Origin: Nocardia caishijiensis NBRC 108228
Lineage (GTDB): Bacteria; Actinomycetota; Actinomycetes; Mycobacteriales; Mycobacteriaceae
Direction: 5' to 3'
NCBI RefSeq assembly: GCF_001612825.1
Contig: NZ_BDBE01000034.1
Location: 208,676-272,675 of the forward strand
DNA length: 64,000 nucleotides
Shown here piece by piece: positions 24,999 through 33,676 of this stretch. Position 1 is the first letter of the stretch. Each line of letters opens with the position of its first letter. Position numbers and translations under genes: made by a program. Below the pieces are notes generated by a model. That model saw only the letters and a program-made list of their open reading frames with translations. It ran no database searches and was not told where the DNA came from.

Positions 24999-26162
24999 TC
25001 AGGAGGTTCGCAGCACGCAGCGGGTCGTGGAGTAGATGGTCGGCACGCATTCGTTGCAGTGCGTGCACAGCGACGGTGTCGCCCGGTCGACCTGCCAGCG
25101 ACGGATCAGGTCGGGTTCGCGCAGCAGCGCACGGCCCATGGCGACGAAATCGAAGCCCTCGGCGCGGGCCTGCTCGGCGCCGGTCAGGTCGGTGATGCCG
25201 CCGAGCAGGATCAGCGGCATCGTCAGCTCCGCCCGGAAGCGTCGGGCCTTGTCCAGCAGATAGCCGGGTCGATACGGGTATTCGCGCAGGAACTTGCCGC
25301 CGACGAGCTGGAAACCCCAGCGCACCGGAATCGGCAAGGCGCGGGCGAAGTTCCGGCGCGGGGCGTCACCGCGGAAGATGGCCATCGGGTTGAGCAGGGA
25401 GCTGCCCGCGGTGAGTTCGATGGCGTCGACGGCGCCGTCGTCCTGGAGCCAGCGGGCCACCCGCAGCGACTCCTCGATCGAGAACCCGCCGCGCACACCG
25501 TCTTCCATGGTGAGCTTGGCGGTGACGGCCATGTCGGCGCCCGCCGCGTCGCGCACGGCGCGCACCAGCTCTCGGGCCACTCGCGCCCGGTTCACCAGCG
25601 TTCCGCCGTATTCGTCGCGGCGCCGGTTCAGCAGTGGACTCAGGAAGGCGCTGGCCAGGTAGTTGTGGCCAAGATGTACCTCGACGGCGTCGAACCCGGA
25701 GTCCCGTGCCAGCCGTGCCGCCCGCGCGTGTGCCGCGACGACCTCGGCGATGCCGAGTGCGTCGGGCACCTTGGTGAACCGCATGCCGAGCGGGTTGAAC
25801 ATCCGGCTCGGCGCCAGCGCGGGCGCCCCGTTCGACCGGGCGTTCGCCACCGGTCCCGCGTGCCCGAGCTGCGCACTCACCGCCGCGCCCTCGGCATGCA
25901 CGGCGTCGGTGAGCCGTCGCAGCCCCGGCACCGCCTCTTGGCGCATCCAGATCTGCTGACGATCGGTGCGCCCACCCGGGGCGACCGCGCAGTAGGCGAC
26001 CGTCGTCATCGCGACCCCACCGGCGGCGACCTCCCGATGGAACTCCACCAGCTCGTCGGTGACCAGCGCGTCGGGGGTGCGTCCCTCGAAGGTGGCCGCC
26101 TTGAGCACGCGGTTGCGCAGGGTGAGGGGACCGAGTCGGGCAGGCGCGAGAACATCGCTCAT
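24999..26162 (-). CDS. Old-yellow-enzyme-family NADH:flavin oxidoreductase with C-terminal Cys cluster
   Basis: 387 residues forming an FMN-binding TIM barrel: APARLGPLTLRNRVLKAATF at the N-terminus, QLGHAGPVANARSNG, the active-site pair in VEVHLGHNYLASAFLSPLLN and the DEYGG segment, then FDFVAMGRALLREPDLIRRW near the end. The last 20 residues hold four cysteines spaced C-x2-C-x2-C-x9-C, like the [4Fe-4S] region of the 2,4-dienoyl-CoA reductase branch, but the FAD/NADPH domain found there is absent. Substrate unknown. A near-perfect 30-bp palindrome directly abuts the ATG, so expression is probably tightly repressed. Confidence 0.88.
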   Translation of the reverse strand: MSDVLAPARLGPLTLRNRVLKAATFEGRTPDALVTDELVEFHREVAAGGVAMTTVAYCAVAPGGRTDRQQIWMRQEAVPGLRRLTDAVHAEGAAVSAQLGHAGPVANARSNGAPALAPSRMFNPLGMRFTKVPDALGIAEVVAAHARAARLARDSGFDAVEVHLGHNYLASAFLSPLLNRRRDEYGGTLVNRARVARELVRAVRDAAGADMAVTAKLTMEDGVRGGFSIEESLRVARWLQDDGAVDAIELTAGSSLLNPMAIFRGDAPRRNFARALPIPVRWGFQLVGGKFLREYPYRPGYLLDKARRFRAELTMPLILLGGITDLTGAEQARAEGFDFVAMGRALLREPDLIRRWQVDRATPSLCTHCNECVPTIYSTTRCVLRTS

Positions 26163-26192
26163 CCCCGAAGTGAAACACGTTTCAGTTCGGGG
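26163..26192. promoter_or_regulatory. Strong palindromic operator overlapping the translation start region of the OYE gene
   Basis: Arms CCCCGAAGTGAAAC and GTTTCAGTTCGGGG pair at 13 of 14 positions around a two-base centre; the inner core TGAAAC-AC-GTTTCA is perfect. It begins at the base just upstream of the ATG, covering the place of a ribosome-binding site. The form is that of a TetR-type operator; no regulator gene is adjacent. Confidence 0.7.
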
Positions 26193-26230
26193 CGGCAACG
26201 GAACCGTCCGCTCAGTGGGCCGAAATCGAC

Positions 26231-26986
26231 CTACCAGCGGTCAGGGGTGACCGGAGCGTCCCAGGCCTTGGCGAAGCGGGTCTTGTCCTTGGTGTCCACT
26301 TCCTTGCGCCGGTACACGATGTACGGGCGGGTGAGGTAACCGATGGGTGCGCTGAACATGTGCACCAGCCGGGTGTACGGCCAGGCCGCGACCAGCGCGA
26401 GCACCACGAGCCCGTGCAGCTGGAAGGTCCACGGCACGCCGACCATCAGCTCGGGTTCGGGGTTGATGGTGAACAGGCCGCGGAACCACGGCGACACGGT
26501 GTCGCGGTAGTTGTAGGTGCCCCACAGCAGGTTCGAGCCCCAGGTGTTGAGCAGCCCGGTGACCAGCGCCAACGTGAGCAAGGTGTACATCATGATGTCG
26601 TTGCGGCTGGTCGCTTTGCGCACGGCGGGCACGACGATCCGGCGATAGCACAGGATGGCCACGCCGGCCACCACCATCAGTCCCGCGACCGAACCGGCCC
26701 CGACCGCGACCAGGTGATAGGTGTGCTCGGAGATGCCGAGCGCCGCCGTCCACGACTGCGGAATCAACAGACCCATCACATGCCCGCCGAACACCCCGAG
26801 CATGCCGAAGTGGAACAGCGGACTACCCAGCTGCAACAGCTTGGACTCGTAGATCTGCGAGGACCGCGTGGTCCACCCGAACTGGTCGAACCGGTAGCGC
26901 CAGACATGGCCGAGCACAAAGGAAGTCGCGGCGATGTAGGGCAGGATCAGCCACAGGCCTTCGGGGAGCGGAATGGTGGCGTTCAT
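26231..26986 (-). CDS. narI: Respiratory nitrate reductase gamma subunit (cytochrome b)
   Basis: 251 residues with five membrane helices. The four haem-b ligands are visible: His59 (LFHFGM), His69 (GGHVMG), His191 (QLHGLV) and His209 (RLVHMF), matching the spacing of E. coli His56/66/187/205. It takes electrons from menaquinol and passes them to NarH. The start codon overlaps the narJ stop. Membrane anchor of the complex; the C-terminal charged tail faces the cytoplasm. Confidence 0.97.
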   Translation of the reverse strand: MNATIPLPEGLWLILPYIAATSFVLGHVWRYRFDQFGWTTRSSQIYESKLLQLGSPLFHFGMLGVFGGHVMGLLIPQSWTAALGISEHTYHLVAVGAGSVAGLMVVAGVAILCYRRIVVPAVRKATSRNDIMMYTLLTLALVTGLLNTWGSNLLWGTYNYRDTVSPWFRGLFTINPEPELMVGVPWTFQLHGLVVLALVAAWPYTRLVHMFSAPIGYLTRPYIVYRRKEVDTKDKTRFAKAWDAPVTPDRW

Positions 26987-27663
26987 CGGCGTCCTTCTGT
27001 GGCGTCGAAGAGGGCGGGGTCCATGGCGAAGGGTTCCAGGCCGACCTCTTCCTCGGGCGGGCCCTGGGCGGCGAGTTCGGCGATGCGGCGGCGGTCGGCG
27101 GTGGTCACCGGCGGCAGGGTCGCCAGGACCGCCGCGAGGACACCGGCGTACGTGGAGTTGTTGTCGCCCAGCGACAACCGAAGCAGTTCCAGCACCGGAA
27201 CGTGCTCACCGAGCAGGCGTTCACCGCCGACCGGGTCGACGGTGGCGGCGAACTCGAGCAGCACCGGCAGGTGGTCGGGCAGTTCCTCGTCGCCGAGTTC
27301 GGCACCGGCCTGGCGGTAGGCGTGCTTGAAACGCAGCAGCGCCATGCCCCGTTTGCGGGTGTCGCCGTAGGCGTAGAACGTCAGGTGCAGGCTGGCCCGG
27401 CGGCGCATGTCGAAGGTCTCGACATAGCTCTTTGCCACCTCGATGTCCGGGGTGTCGCGCAGGTAGGCGAGCACCGGCTCGAAGTGTGCGCGCACCTCGT
27501 CGGGCAATTGTGCTGCGGCAGAGGAGATCTGGTCGAGAAGAGCGAGGGTCTGTTCGCCCGGATAGTCCAGCAGCAATGCCGCCAGGCGCCAGACCATGCG
27601 TCGCTCGTGCTCGGCCAGCGCGAGGACGGGCTCGGGTCGACGACGGATCGAGAGCAGGCTCAT
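26983..27663 (-). CDS. narJ: Nitrate reductase molybdenum-cofactor assembly chaperone
   Basis: 226 residues, TorD/NarJ-type helical chaperone needed to load the molybdenum cofactor and Fe-S clusters into NarG before membrane attachment. Landmarks are RMVWRLAALLLDYPGEQTLA, YVETFDMRRRASLHLTFYAY and GDTRKRGMALLRFKHAYR. It overlaps narI at its end and the small gene at its start (ATGA on both sides), consistent with a tightly coupled operon. Confidence 0.96.
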   Translation of the reverse strand: MSLLSIRRRPEPVLALAEHERRMVWRLAALLLDYPGEQTLALLDQISSAAAQLPDEVRAHFEPVLAYLRDTPDIEVAKSYVETFDMRRRASLHLTFYAYGDTRKRGMALLRFKHAYRQAGAELGDEELPDHLPVLLEFAATVDPVGGERLLGEHVPVLELLRLSLGDNNSTYAGVLAAVLATLPPVTTADRRRIAELAAQGPPEEEVGLEPFAMDPALFDATEGRR

Positions 27664-27827
27664 CGCCGGTCCTCCCGTGCTTCCTCGGTCATGCGCCGGT
27701 ACGCCGCGAGCAGACCCGCGACCCCGTAATCGGTGGTCTCGGTGCCGTAGGCCACCGCCGGTGTCGCCGACCGATGTCCCGTGGCGCGAGCGTGCCTGAT
27801 GTGCCCGGCCGTCCCGGTCGTGCTCAT
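27660..27827 (-). CDS. 55-residue protein coupled between narH and narJ, unknown
   Basis: The frame starts MSTTGTAGHIRHARATGHRS and ends YRRMTEEAREDRR. Its ATG overlaps the narH stop and its stop overlaps the narJ ATG, so it fills the gap between them exactly, the pattern of a translated, coupled gene. The N-terminal half is basic and low in structure; the second half (DYGVAGLLAAYRRMTEEARE) would form one amphipathic helix. No cysteines or membrane segment. In E. coli narH and narJ are adjacent without such a gene. Function unknown; an accessory to NarG/NarH assembly or a spacer that keeps ribosomes coupled are possible. Confidence 0.7.
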   Translation of the reverse strand: MSTTGTAGHIRHARATGHRSATPAVAYGTETTDYGVAGLLAAYRRMTEEAREDRR

Positions 27828-29515
27828 GAGGTCACCCCGCTGACAGCCGGGTCGGTGGCTTCGGCGCCGTTGCCTCCGCCACCGGTTCCGGCGCCGTTGC
27901 CGGTGTGGCCGTTGCCGTTGCCGTTGCCGGGCAGCAGGCCCGCGGTGGAGCGACCGTCCCAGTTGAGCAGGTTGATCCGCCCCGACTTCTCCTCCGGTGC
28001 GGCCTGATTCGTGTCGGCGAGGGAGAACTTCTCCACCACCTGGTCGAACGCCGTCATGCCGGGCCCGCCGTCGGTATCGAGGCTGCACCCGGTGGCCAGC
28101 GAATCCAGTTCGTGCGCACGGGACGTCGCGCCGGTGGGGATCACATAGCGGTGCTCGTACTTGGCGATGGCCAGCAGCCGGTACATCGCCTCGATCTCCT
28201 CGGGCTCGAGCCCGATCGATGGCGCGATGCCGGGCGCGGGCTCCTCACCGAGATTCACCGACCGCATGAACGCACGCATCCCCGCGAGCCGTTGCAGCGC
28301 GGCCCGCACCGGCCCGATCTCCCCGGCGGTGAACAGCTCGGCCAGGTAGCCGATCGGAATGCGCAGTGCGTCGATGGCGCCGAACAGGTTGCCCGCGTCC
28401 TCACCGTCGTGCCCGGTCTCGGTGAGCACGTCCACCACCGGCGACAGCGGCGGCACGTACCAGACCATCGGCATGGTGCGGTATTCCGGGTGCAGCGGCA
28501 GCGCGAGCTGGTAGTCGACGATCAGCTTGTACACCGGCGAATCCTGCGCGGCGGCAATCCATTCCGGCGAGATGCCCGCCTTCTCCGCCTCGGCGATCAC
28601 GCGCGGGTCGTGCGGGTTGAGGAACACCCCGAGCTGAGAGGTGTACAGATCCTGCGGGTCGGTGACCTGCGCCGCCTCGAGCACCGCGTCGGCGTCGTAG
28701 AGCATCACGCCGATGTAGCGCAACCGGCCCACGCAGGTTTCCGAGCACACGGTCGGGATGCCGACCTCCACGCGCGGGTAGCAGAAGGTGCACTTCTCCG
28801 CCTTGCCCGTCTTGTGGTTGAAGTAGATCTTCTTGTACGGGCAGCCGGTGATGCACTGGCGCCAACCGCGGCATTTGTCCTGGTCGACGAGCACGATGCC
28901 GTCTTCCTCGCGCTTGTAGATCGCGCCCGACGGGCACGACGCGGCACACGAGGGATTGAGGCAGTGCTCGCAGATGCGCGGCAGGTAGAACATGAAGGTC
29001 TCTTCGAACTCCAGTTTCACCTTGTCCTCGAGCTTGCCGAGCAAGGGGTCCTTGCCGACCTGCTCGGGGCCCGAACCCAGGTCGTCGTCCCAGTTCGCGC
29101 CCCAGGTGACCTTGGTGTCCTCACCGGTGATCAGCGACTTCGGCCGCGCGACCGGAGTGGTGTCCGTCGGCGGCGACGACAGCAGGTTGTCGTAGTCGTA
29201 GCTCCACGGCTCGTAGTAGTCGTCGACCGTCGGCAGATCCGGGTTGGCGAAGATGTTCATCAACCGCTTGAACCGCGACCCCGACTTCAGGGTGAGCTTG
29301 CCGCGCTTGTTGAGCGTCCAGCCACCCTTCCACTTCTCCTGGTCCTCGTACTGGCGCGGATAGCCCTGTCCCGGACGGGTTTCCACATTGTTGAACCAGA
29401 CGTACTCGGTGCCACCGCGATTGGTCCACGCCTGCTTGCAGGTGACCGAGCAGGTGTGGCAGCCGATGCACTTGTCCAGGTTCATGACCATGGCGAGCTG
29501 AGCCATTACGCGCAT
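27824..29515 (-). CDS. narH: Respiratory nitrate reductase beta subunit (Fe-S)
   Basis: 563 residues. Four ferredoxin-type cysteine groups: C16-x2-C19-x2-C22-x3-C26; the RICEHCLNPSCAASCPSGAI group; CRGWRQCITGCPYKK, with the Trp typical of the [3Fe-4S] site; and CTFCYPRVEVGIPTVCSETC. They carry electrons from NarI haem to NarG. Start chosen at MRVMAQLAMVMNLDKCIGCH as in other NarH. The last 45 residues are an unusual Gly/Asn-rich tail (PGNGNGNGHTGNG and onward) beyond the normal end. The interval to narG is 165 bp, longer than the overlaps elsewhere in the operon, and shows no gene. Confidence 0.97.
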   Translation of the reverse strand: MRVMAQLAMVMNLDKCIGCHTCSVTCKQAWTNRGGTEYVWFNNVETRPGQGYPRQYEDQEKWKGGWTLNKRGKLTLKSGSRFKRLMNIFANPDLPTVDDYYEPWSYDYDNLLSSPPTDTTPVARPKSLITGEDTKVTWGANWDDDLGSGPEQVGKDPLLGKLEDKVKLEFEETFMFYLPRICEHCLNPSCAASCPSGAIYKREEDGIVLVDQDKCRGWRQCITGCPYKKIYFNHKTGKAEKCTFCYPRVEVGIPTVCSETCVGRLRYIGVMLYDADAVLEAAQVTDPQDLYTSQLGVFLNPHDPRVIAEAEKAGISPEWIAAAQDSPVYKLIVDYQLALPLHPEYRTMPMVWYVPPLSPVVDVLTETGHDGEDAGNLFGAIDALRIPIGYLAELFTAGEIGPVRAALQRLAGMRAFMRSVNLGEEPAPGIAPSIGLEPEEIEAMYRLLAIAKYEHRYVIPTGATSRAHELDSLATGCSLDTDGGPGMTAFDQVVEKFSLADTNQAAPEEKSGRINLLNWDGRSTAGLLPGNGNGNGHTGNGAGTGGGGNGAEATDPAVSGVTS

Positions 29516-29680
29516 GACTATTCCGCCTCTCCGCGACTTTTGCGCACGGCTCGGGAGCCGTCGAGCGTCCTGCATGCGGGCGTGCGGTCGGATACCAATC
29601 CGGTTCTGGACGTGCCCGATGAGTTACCCGGACGGTTCGAAATCAGTTGTCGCCTGGGAGAACGAACAGAGTGGTCCATG

Positions 29681-32600
29681 TCAGTACTCGACTTCCTGGC
29701 TGCGGCGGCGGATGGTGGTGACCTCGTCGCGCTGGTTTCCGGTGGGGCCGTGGTAATTCAGCGCGAACGACTGCTGGGCGTAGCCGCCGATCAGGTGCGA
29801 GGGCTTGATCAGCACCCGGGTGAGCGCGTTGTGGATACCGCCGCGCTTGCCCTTGGCCTGCGGTGTCGTGTCCTCGGCGCCTTCGATACGCGGCACGTCG
29901 ACCGCGCGGTCCTGGGCGTGGTACATGAACACCGTGCCCTCGGGCATGCGGTGCGAGACGATCGCGCGGGCAACGACCACACCGTTGCGGTTGATCGCCT
30001 CGATCCAATCGTTGTCGGCCACACCGATCTTCTTCGCGTCCACATCCGACATCCAGATCGTCTGACCACCACGCGAGAGCGTGAGCATGTGCAGGTTGTC
30101 CTGGTAGGCCGAGTGGATGGACCACTTCGAGTGTGGGGTCAGGTAGCGAACGGTGAGTCCGTTGCCGCTGACGTTGCCGATGCTCGGTTCCGCGAACAGC
30201 GCCGACATGTCCAGTGGCGGACGGAAGATCGGCAGTTGCTCACCGAGCTCGATCATCCAGTCGTGGTCGAGGTAGAAGTGCTGACGCCCGGTGAGGGTGT
30301 GCCACGGCTTGTTCCGCTCGACATTGATGGTGAACGGCGAGTACCGGCGGCCACCGCTCTCGCTGCCCGACCATTCCGGCGAGGTGATCACGGGCACCGG
30401 TCGCGCCTGGGTGTCGGCGAAGGTGATCTGCTTGCCCTCGGCCTCGGCGGCGAGGTCGGCCAGTTTCGTGCCGGTGCGCCGCTCGAGCTGGTGGAAACCC
30501 TCGACGGCGAGACGCCCGTTCGTGGTGCCCGACAGCGCGAGAATGGTCTCGGCGACGAAGGTGTCCTTCGCCAGCGACGGCCGCCCGGCCGCGATCCCGG
30601 ACACCACGGTGCCGTTCTTGCCCGCGAGGTAGGCCACCTCTTTGTCCGGGTAGGTGGTGATGCCCTTGGTGGTCACCCCGAGCGTGTCGACCAGCGGACC
30701 GAGCGCCGCGAGCTTCTCGGCGATCTTGGTGTAGTCGCGTTCGATCTCGATGATCTTGGGCATGGTCTTGCCCGGAATCGGTTCGCACTCACCAGCTTTC
30801 CAGTCCAGCACTTTGCCGCCCGCCTGCGCGAGCGCATCCGGCGAGTCGTGCTGCAGCGGCACCGCGACGATGTCTTTCCTTGTGCCGAGGTGCTTTTCGG
30901 CCAGCCAGGAGAAGCCGCGCGCGATGCGGTGGAACGCCTCGAAGTCGGTCTTGGCCTCCCACGGCGGGGAGATGGCGGGGGAGAAGGCGTGCACGAAGGG
31001 GTGCATGTCGGTGGAGGACAGGTCGTGCTTCTCGTACCAGGTGGCGGCGGGCAGCACGATGTCGGCGAACAGGGTGGTGCTGGTCATGCGGAAGTCGAGG
31101 GCCAGCAGCAGATCCAGCTTGCCCTCGGCGCCTTCCTCACGCCATTCCAGCTCCTGGGGGCGCACGCCGGTGGCGTCGGTGGTCTGCAGGTTGGAGCCGC
31201 AGCCGAGCAGGTGCTTCTGGAAGTACTCGTTGCCCTTGCCCGAGGAGCCGAGCAGATTCGCGCGCCACACGGTGAGCACGCGCGGGAAGTTCTCGGGGGC
31301 GTCGGGGTCTTCGCAGGCGAAGCGCAGGTCGCCGGACTTGAGCCCGTCGACCACGTGCTCACCGGGGGTTTTACCCGCCGCCGCGGCTTCGTCGGCCAGG
31401 TCCAGTGGGTTGCGGTTGAACGTCGGGTAGCTCGGCATCCAGCCGAGACGACTCGCCAGCGCGATGTTGTCGGCGGCGGTGCGACCGGCGAACTTGCCCT
31501 TGCCCAGCGGGGAGGCGAACGAGTCCGAGGTGAACGGGTCGTAGCGCCACTGGTCGTTGGTCAGATACCAGAACACGGTGCCCTGCATCTGCCGCGGCGG
31601 GCGCTGCCAGTCGCTGGCCGAAGCCAGTGTGGCCCAACCGGTTACGGGTCGGCATTTCTCCTGGCCGACGTAGTGGGCCCAGCCGCCGCCGTTCTTGCCC
31701 TGGCAGCCGGTGAGCAGCGTGAGCGTGAAGAACGCGCGATAGATCTGGTCGGAGTGGAACCAGTGGTTGGTGCCCGCGCCCATCAGGATCATCGAACGAC
31801 CACCGGAACGTTCGGCATTGTCGGCGAATTCGCGGCCGATGCGGGCGGCCTGCACGGCGGGCACACCGGTGATGGTTTCCTGCCAGGCCGGGGTGTAAGG
31901 CGACTCGGCGTCATCGTAACCCTTGGCCCACTCGCCGGGCAGGCCGTCGCGACCGAGGCCGTATTGGGCGAGCAGCAGGTCGAAAACGGTGGTGACCCGT
32001 TTGCCCGCAACGGTTTTCGTCGGCACACCTCGGATGATGGGTGCGGCGGTGTCGGTGTCGAAGCGGGGCAACGCGATGGTGGTCGGCGCCTCGTCGGAGT
32101 GACCGAGCAGGGTGAGCAGCGGGTCGACCCCTTCGAGATCGAGATTCCACTTGCCCGCGTCGGCCTCGTTGAACCGGTGTCCGAGGGAACCGTTGGGCAC
32201 CACCGGGTTTCCGGCCTGATCCAGCAGCACCGGCTTGTGTTCGGCGTTCTCGTCGGTGCGGCCGAGGTCGGCCGCCGTCAGGAACTTGCCGGGCAGAGCG
32301 CCGCCCTGATCCGCCGCCTCGTCGAGACAGATCAGGTACGGCAGGTCGGTGTAGGACTTGATGTAGTCCAGGAACATCGGAGTCTGCTTCTCGAGGAAGA
32401 ACTCCTTGAGCACCACGTGCCCCATCGCCATCGCCAGCGCCGCGTCGGTGCCGGGTCGCGCGGCCACCCATTCGTCGGCGAACTTGGTGTTGTCGGCGTA
32501 GTCGGGGGAGACCACCACGACCTTCTGGCCGCGATACCGCGCCTCGGTCATGTAGTGGGCGTCGGGGGTGCGGGTCACCGGGACGTTGGAACCCCACATG

Positions 32601-33391
32601 ATGAGGTAACCCGCGTCGAACCAGTCGGCCGACTCCGGCACGTCGGTCTGGTCGCCGAACACCTGCGGTGAGGCCACCGGCAGGTCGGCGTACCAGTCGT
32701 AGAACGAGAGCATGTAACCGCCGAGCAGCGACACGAAACGCGCGCCCGTGGCATGGCTGACCATCGACATCGCCGGAATCGGCGAGAACCCGGCGACACG
32801 ATCGGGACCGTACTGCTTGATCGTGTAAACGTGTGCGGCAGCGGCGATTTCGGCTGCCTCCCACCATTCGGCGCGCACGAACCCACCCTTGCCTCGGGCG
32901 TTCTTGTACGCCTTGGCCTTGGCCGGGTCCTCGACGATCGACTCCCAGGCCAGAACCGGGTCCTTCACCTCGGCCTTGGCCTTGCGGTACAGGTCGAGCA
33001 ACGTGCCGCGCACATACGGGTAACGCACCCGCGCCGGGGAGTAGGTGTACCAGGAGAACGAGGCGCCACGGGGACAGCCACGCGGTTCGTACTCGGGCTT
33101 GTCCGAGCCGACCGACGGATAGTCGGTCTGCTGGGACTCCCAGGTGATCACGCCGTCCTTGACATAGATCTTCCACGAGCACGACCCGGTGCAGTTCACA
33201 CCGTGGGTGGAACGCACCACCTTGTCGTGCGACCACCGGTCCCGGTAGAAGGCATCGGCATCGCGACCGCCGACCTTGAACACCGACCGTTGATCGGCGG
33301 AAACCTCACCGCGCTGAAAGTATTTTCCGAGCGTCAGCAGACTGTCACCGAGATCGGCGGGCGACGAACCATGAGTGCGCGAATTAACCAC
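29681..33391 (-). CDS. narG: Respiratory nitrate reductase alpha subunit (Mo-bisMGD)
   Basis: 1236 residues, the catalytic subunit reducing nitrate to nitrite at the cytoplasmic face. The FS0 cluster ligands are His63, Cys67, Cys71 and Cys106 (STHGVNCTGSC and EPRGCPRG), a His first ligand being the NarG mark. The Mo-ligand aspartate lies in GDQTDVPESADW (Asp250). The start is GTG preceded by GAAGGGGG. No Tat signal cleavage site is seen, as in cytoplasmic NarG. Lead gene of narG-narH-small gene-narJ-narI. A GlnR-like site lies 108-134 bp upstream, hinting that this membrane enzyme also serves nitrate assimilation, as is known for M. tuberculosis. Confidence 0.98.
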   Translation of the reverse strand: MVNSRTHGSSPADLGDSLLTLGKYFQRGEVSADQRSVFKVGGRDADAFYRDRWSHDKVVRSTHGVNCTGSCSWKIYVKDGVITWESQQTDYPSVGSDKPEYEPRGCPRGASFSWYTYSPARVRYPYVRGTLLDLYRKAKAEVKDPVLAWESIVEDPAKAKAYKNARGKGGFVRAEWWEAAEIAAAAHVYTIKQYGPDRVAGFSPIPAMSMVSHATGARFVSLLGGYMLSFYDWYADLPVASPQVFGDQTDVPESADWFDAGYLIMWGSNVPVTRTPDAHYMTEARYRGQKVVVVSPDYADNTKFADEWVAARPGTDAALAMAMGHVVLKEFFLEKQTPMFLDYIKSYTDLPYLICLDEAADQGGALPGKFLTAADLGRTDENAEHKPVLLDQAGNPVVPNGSLGHRFNEADAGKWNLDLEGVDPLLTLLGHSDEAPTTIALPRFDTDTAAPIIRGVPTKTVAGKRVTTVFDLLLAQYGLGRDGLPGEWAKGYDDAESPYTPAWQETITGVPAVQAARIGREFADNAERSGGRSMILMGAGTNHWFHSDQIYRAFFTLTLLTGCQGKNGGGWAHYVGQEKCRPVTGWATLASASDWQRPPRQMQGTVFWYLTNDQWRYDPFTSDSFASPLGKGKFAGRTAADNIALASRLGWMPSYPTFNRNPLDLADEAAAAGKTPGEHVVDGLKSGDLRFACEDPDAPENFPRVLTVWRANLLGSSGKGNEYFQKHLLGCGSNLQTTDATGVRPQELEWREEGAEGKLDLLLALDFRMTSTTLFADIVLPAATWYEKHDLSSTDMHPFVHAFSPAISPPWEAKTDFEAFHRIARGFSWLAEKHLGTRKDIVAVPLQHDSPDALAQAGGKVLDWKAGECEPIPGKTMPKIIEIERDYTKIAEKLAALGPLVDTLGVTTKGITTYPDKEVAYLAGKNGTVVSGIAAGRPSLAKDTFVAETILALSGTTNGRLAVEGFHQLERRTGTKLADLAAEAEGKQITFADTQARPVPVITSPEWSGSESGGRRYSPFTINVERNKPWHTLTGRQHFYLDHDWMIELGEQLPIFRPPLDMSALFAEPSIGNVSGNGLTVRYLTPHSKWSIHSAYQDNLHMLTLSRGGQTIWMSDVDAKKIGVADNDWIEAINRNGVVVARAIVSHRMPEGTVFMYHAQDRAVDVPRIEGAEDTTPQAKGKRGGIHNALTRVLIKPSHLIGGYAQQSFALNYHGPTGNQRDEVTTIRRRSQEVEY

Positions 33392-33498
33392 GACGCCCCC
33401 TTCGAGCTTGTGAAATCGGGCTGTTGGGCCAACTGTAAGGAGACGTTCCCGCCGGACAAAACGAACTTCTCACACCCCGGATCGACCCGCTGTGCGAT

Positions 33499-33525
33499 GT
33501 GAGGTGGGCGAAATGTGGTGGTCAC
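33499..33525. promoter_or_regulatory. Three-box GlnR-like operator upstream of narG
   Basis: On the + strand: GTGAG, six bases, GAAAT, six bases, GTCAC, i.e. a-b-a boxes at six-base spacing with two deviations from gTnAC/GaAAC. The GAAAT-N6-GTCAC pair is the same as in the narK operator at 4971. The surrounding 33392-33847 interval has no convincing gene; besides this site it holds the short direct repeat at 33660. Confidence 0.5.
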
Positions 33526-33659
33526 CCCCGCAACCGGCCGCCCACCTGTCGCACCTGACACCACCTGGGGGAATACCGATCGTGCGCGCCTTTCCCGGCG
33601 CTCGCGGGGCGGTTGGACGCCCAGGCGGTGATGCTTCGGAAACGACGGGTTCTCGGACG

Positions 33660-33676
33660 GTTTACATTTGTTTACA
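33660..33676. repeat. GTTTACA direct repeat, 10-bp period
   Basis: GTTTACA occurs twice with three bases between, i.e. same face of the helix, 270-285 bp upstream of narG in a non-coding stretch. It could be a tandem activator site; owner unknown. Confidence 0.4.

Noticed and set aside
27905..32671. 1588-codon plus-strand open frame over narG-narH
   Set aside because: It is the antisense shadow of narG/narH created by high-GC codon usage; the minus strand encodes every NarG and NarH ligand residue.
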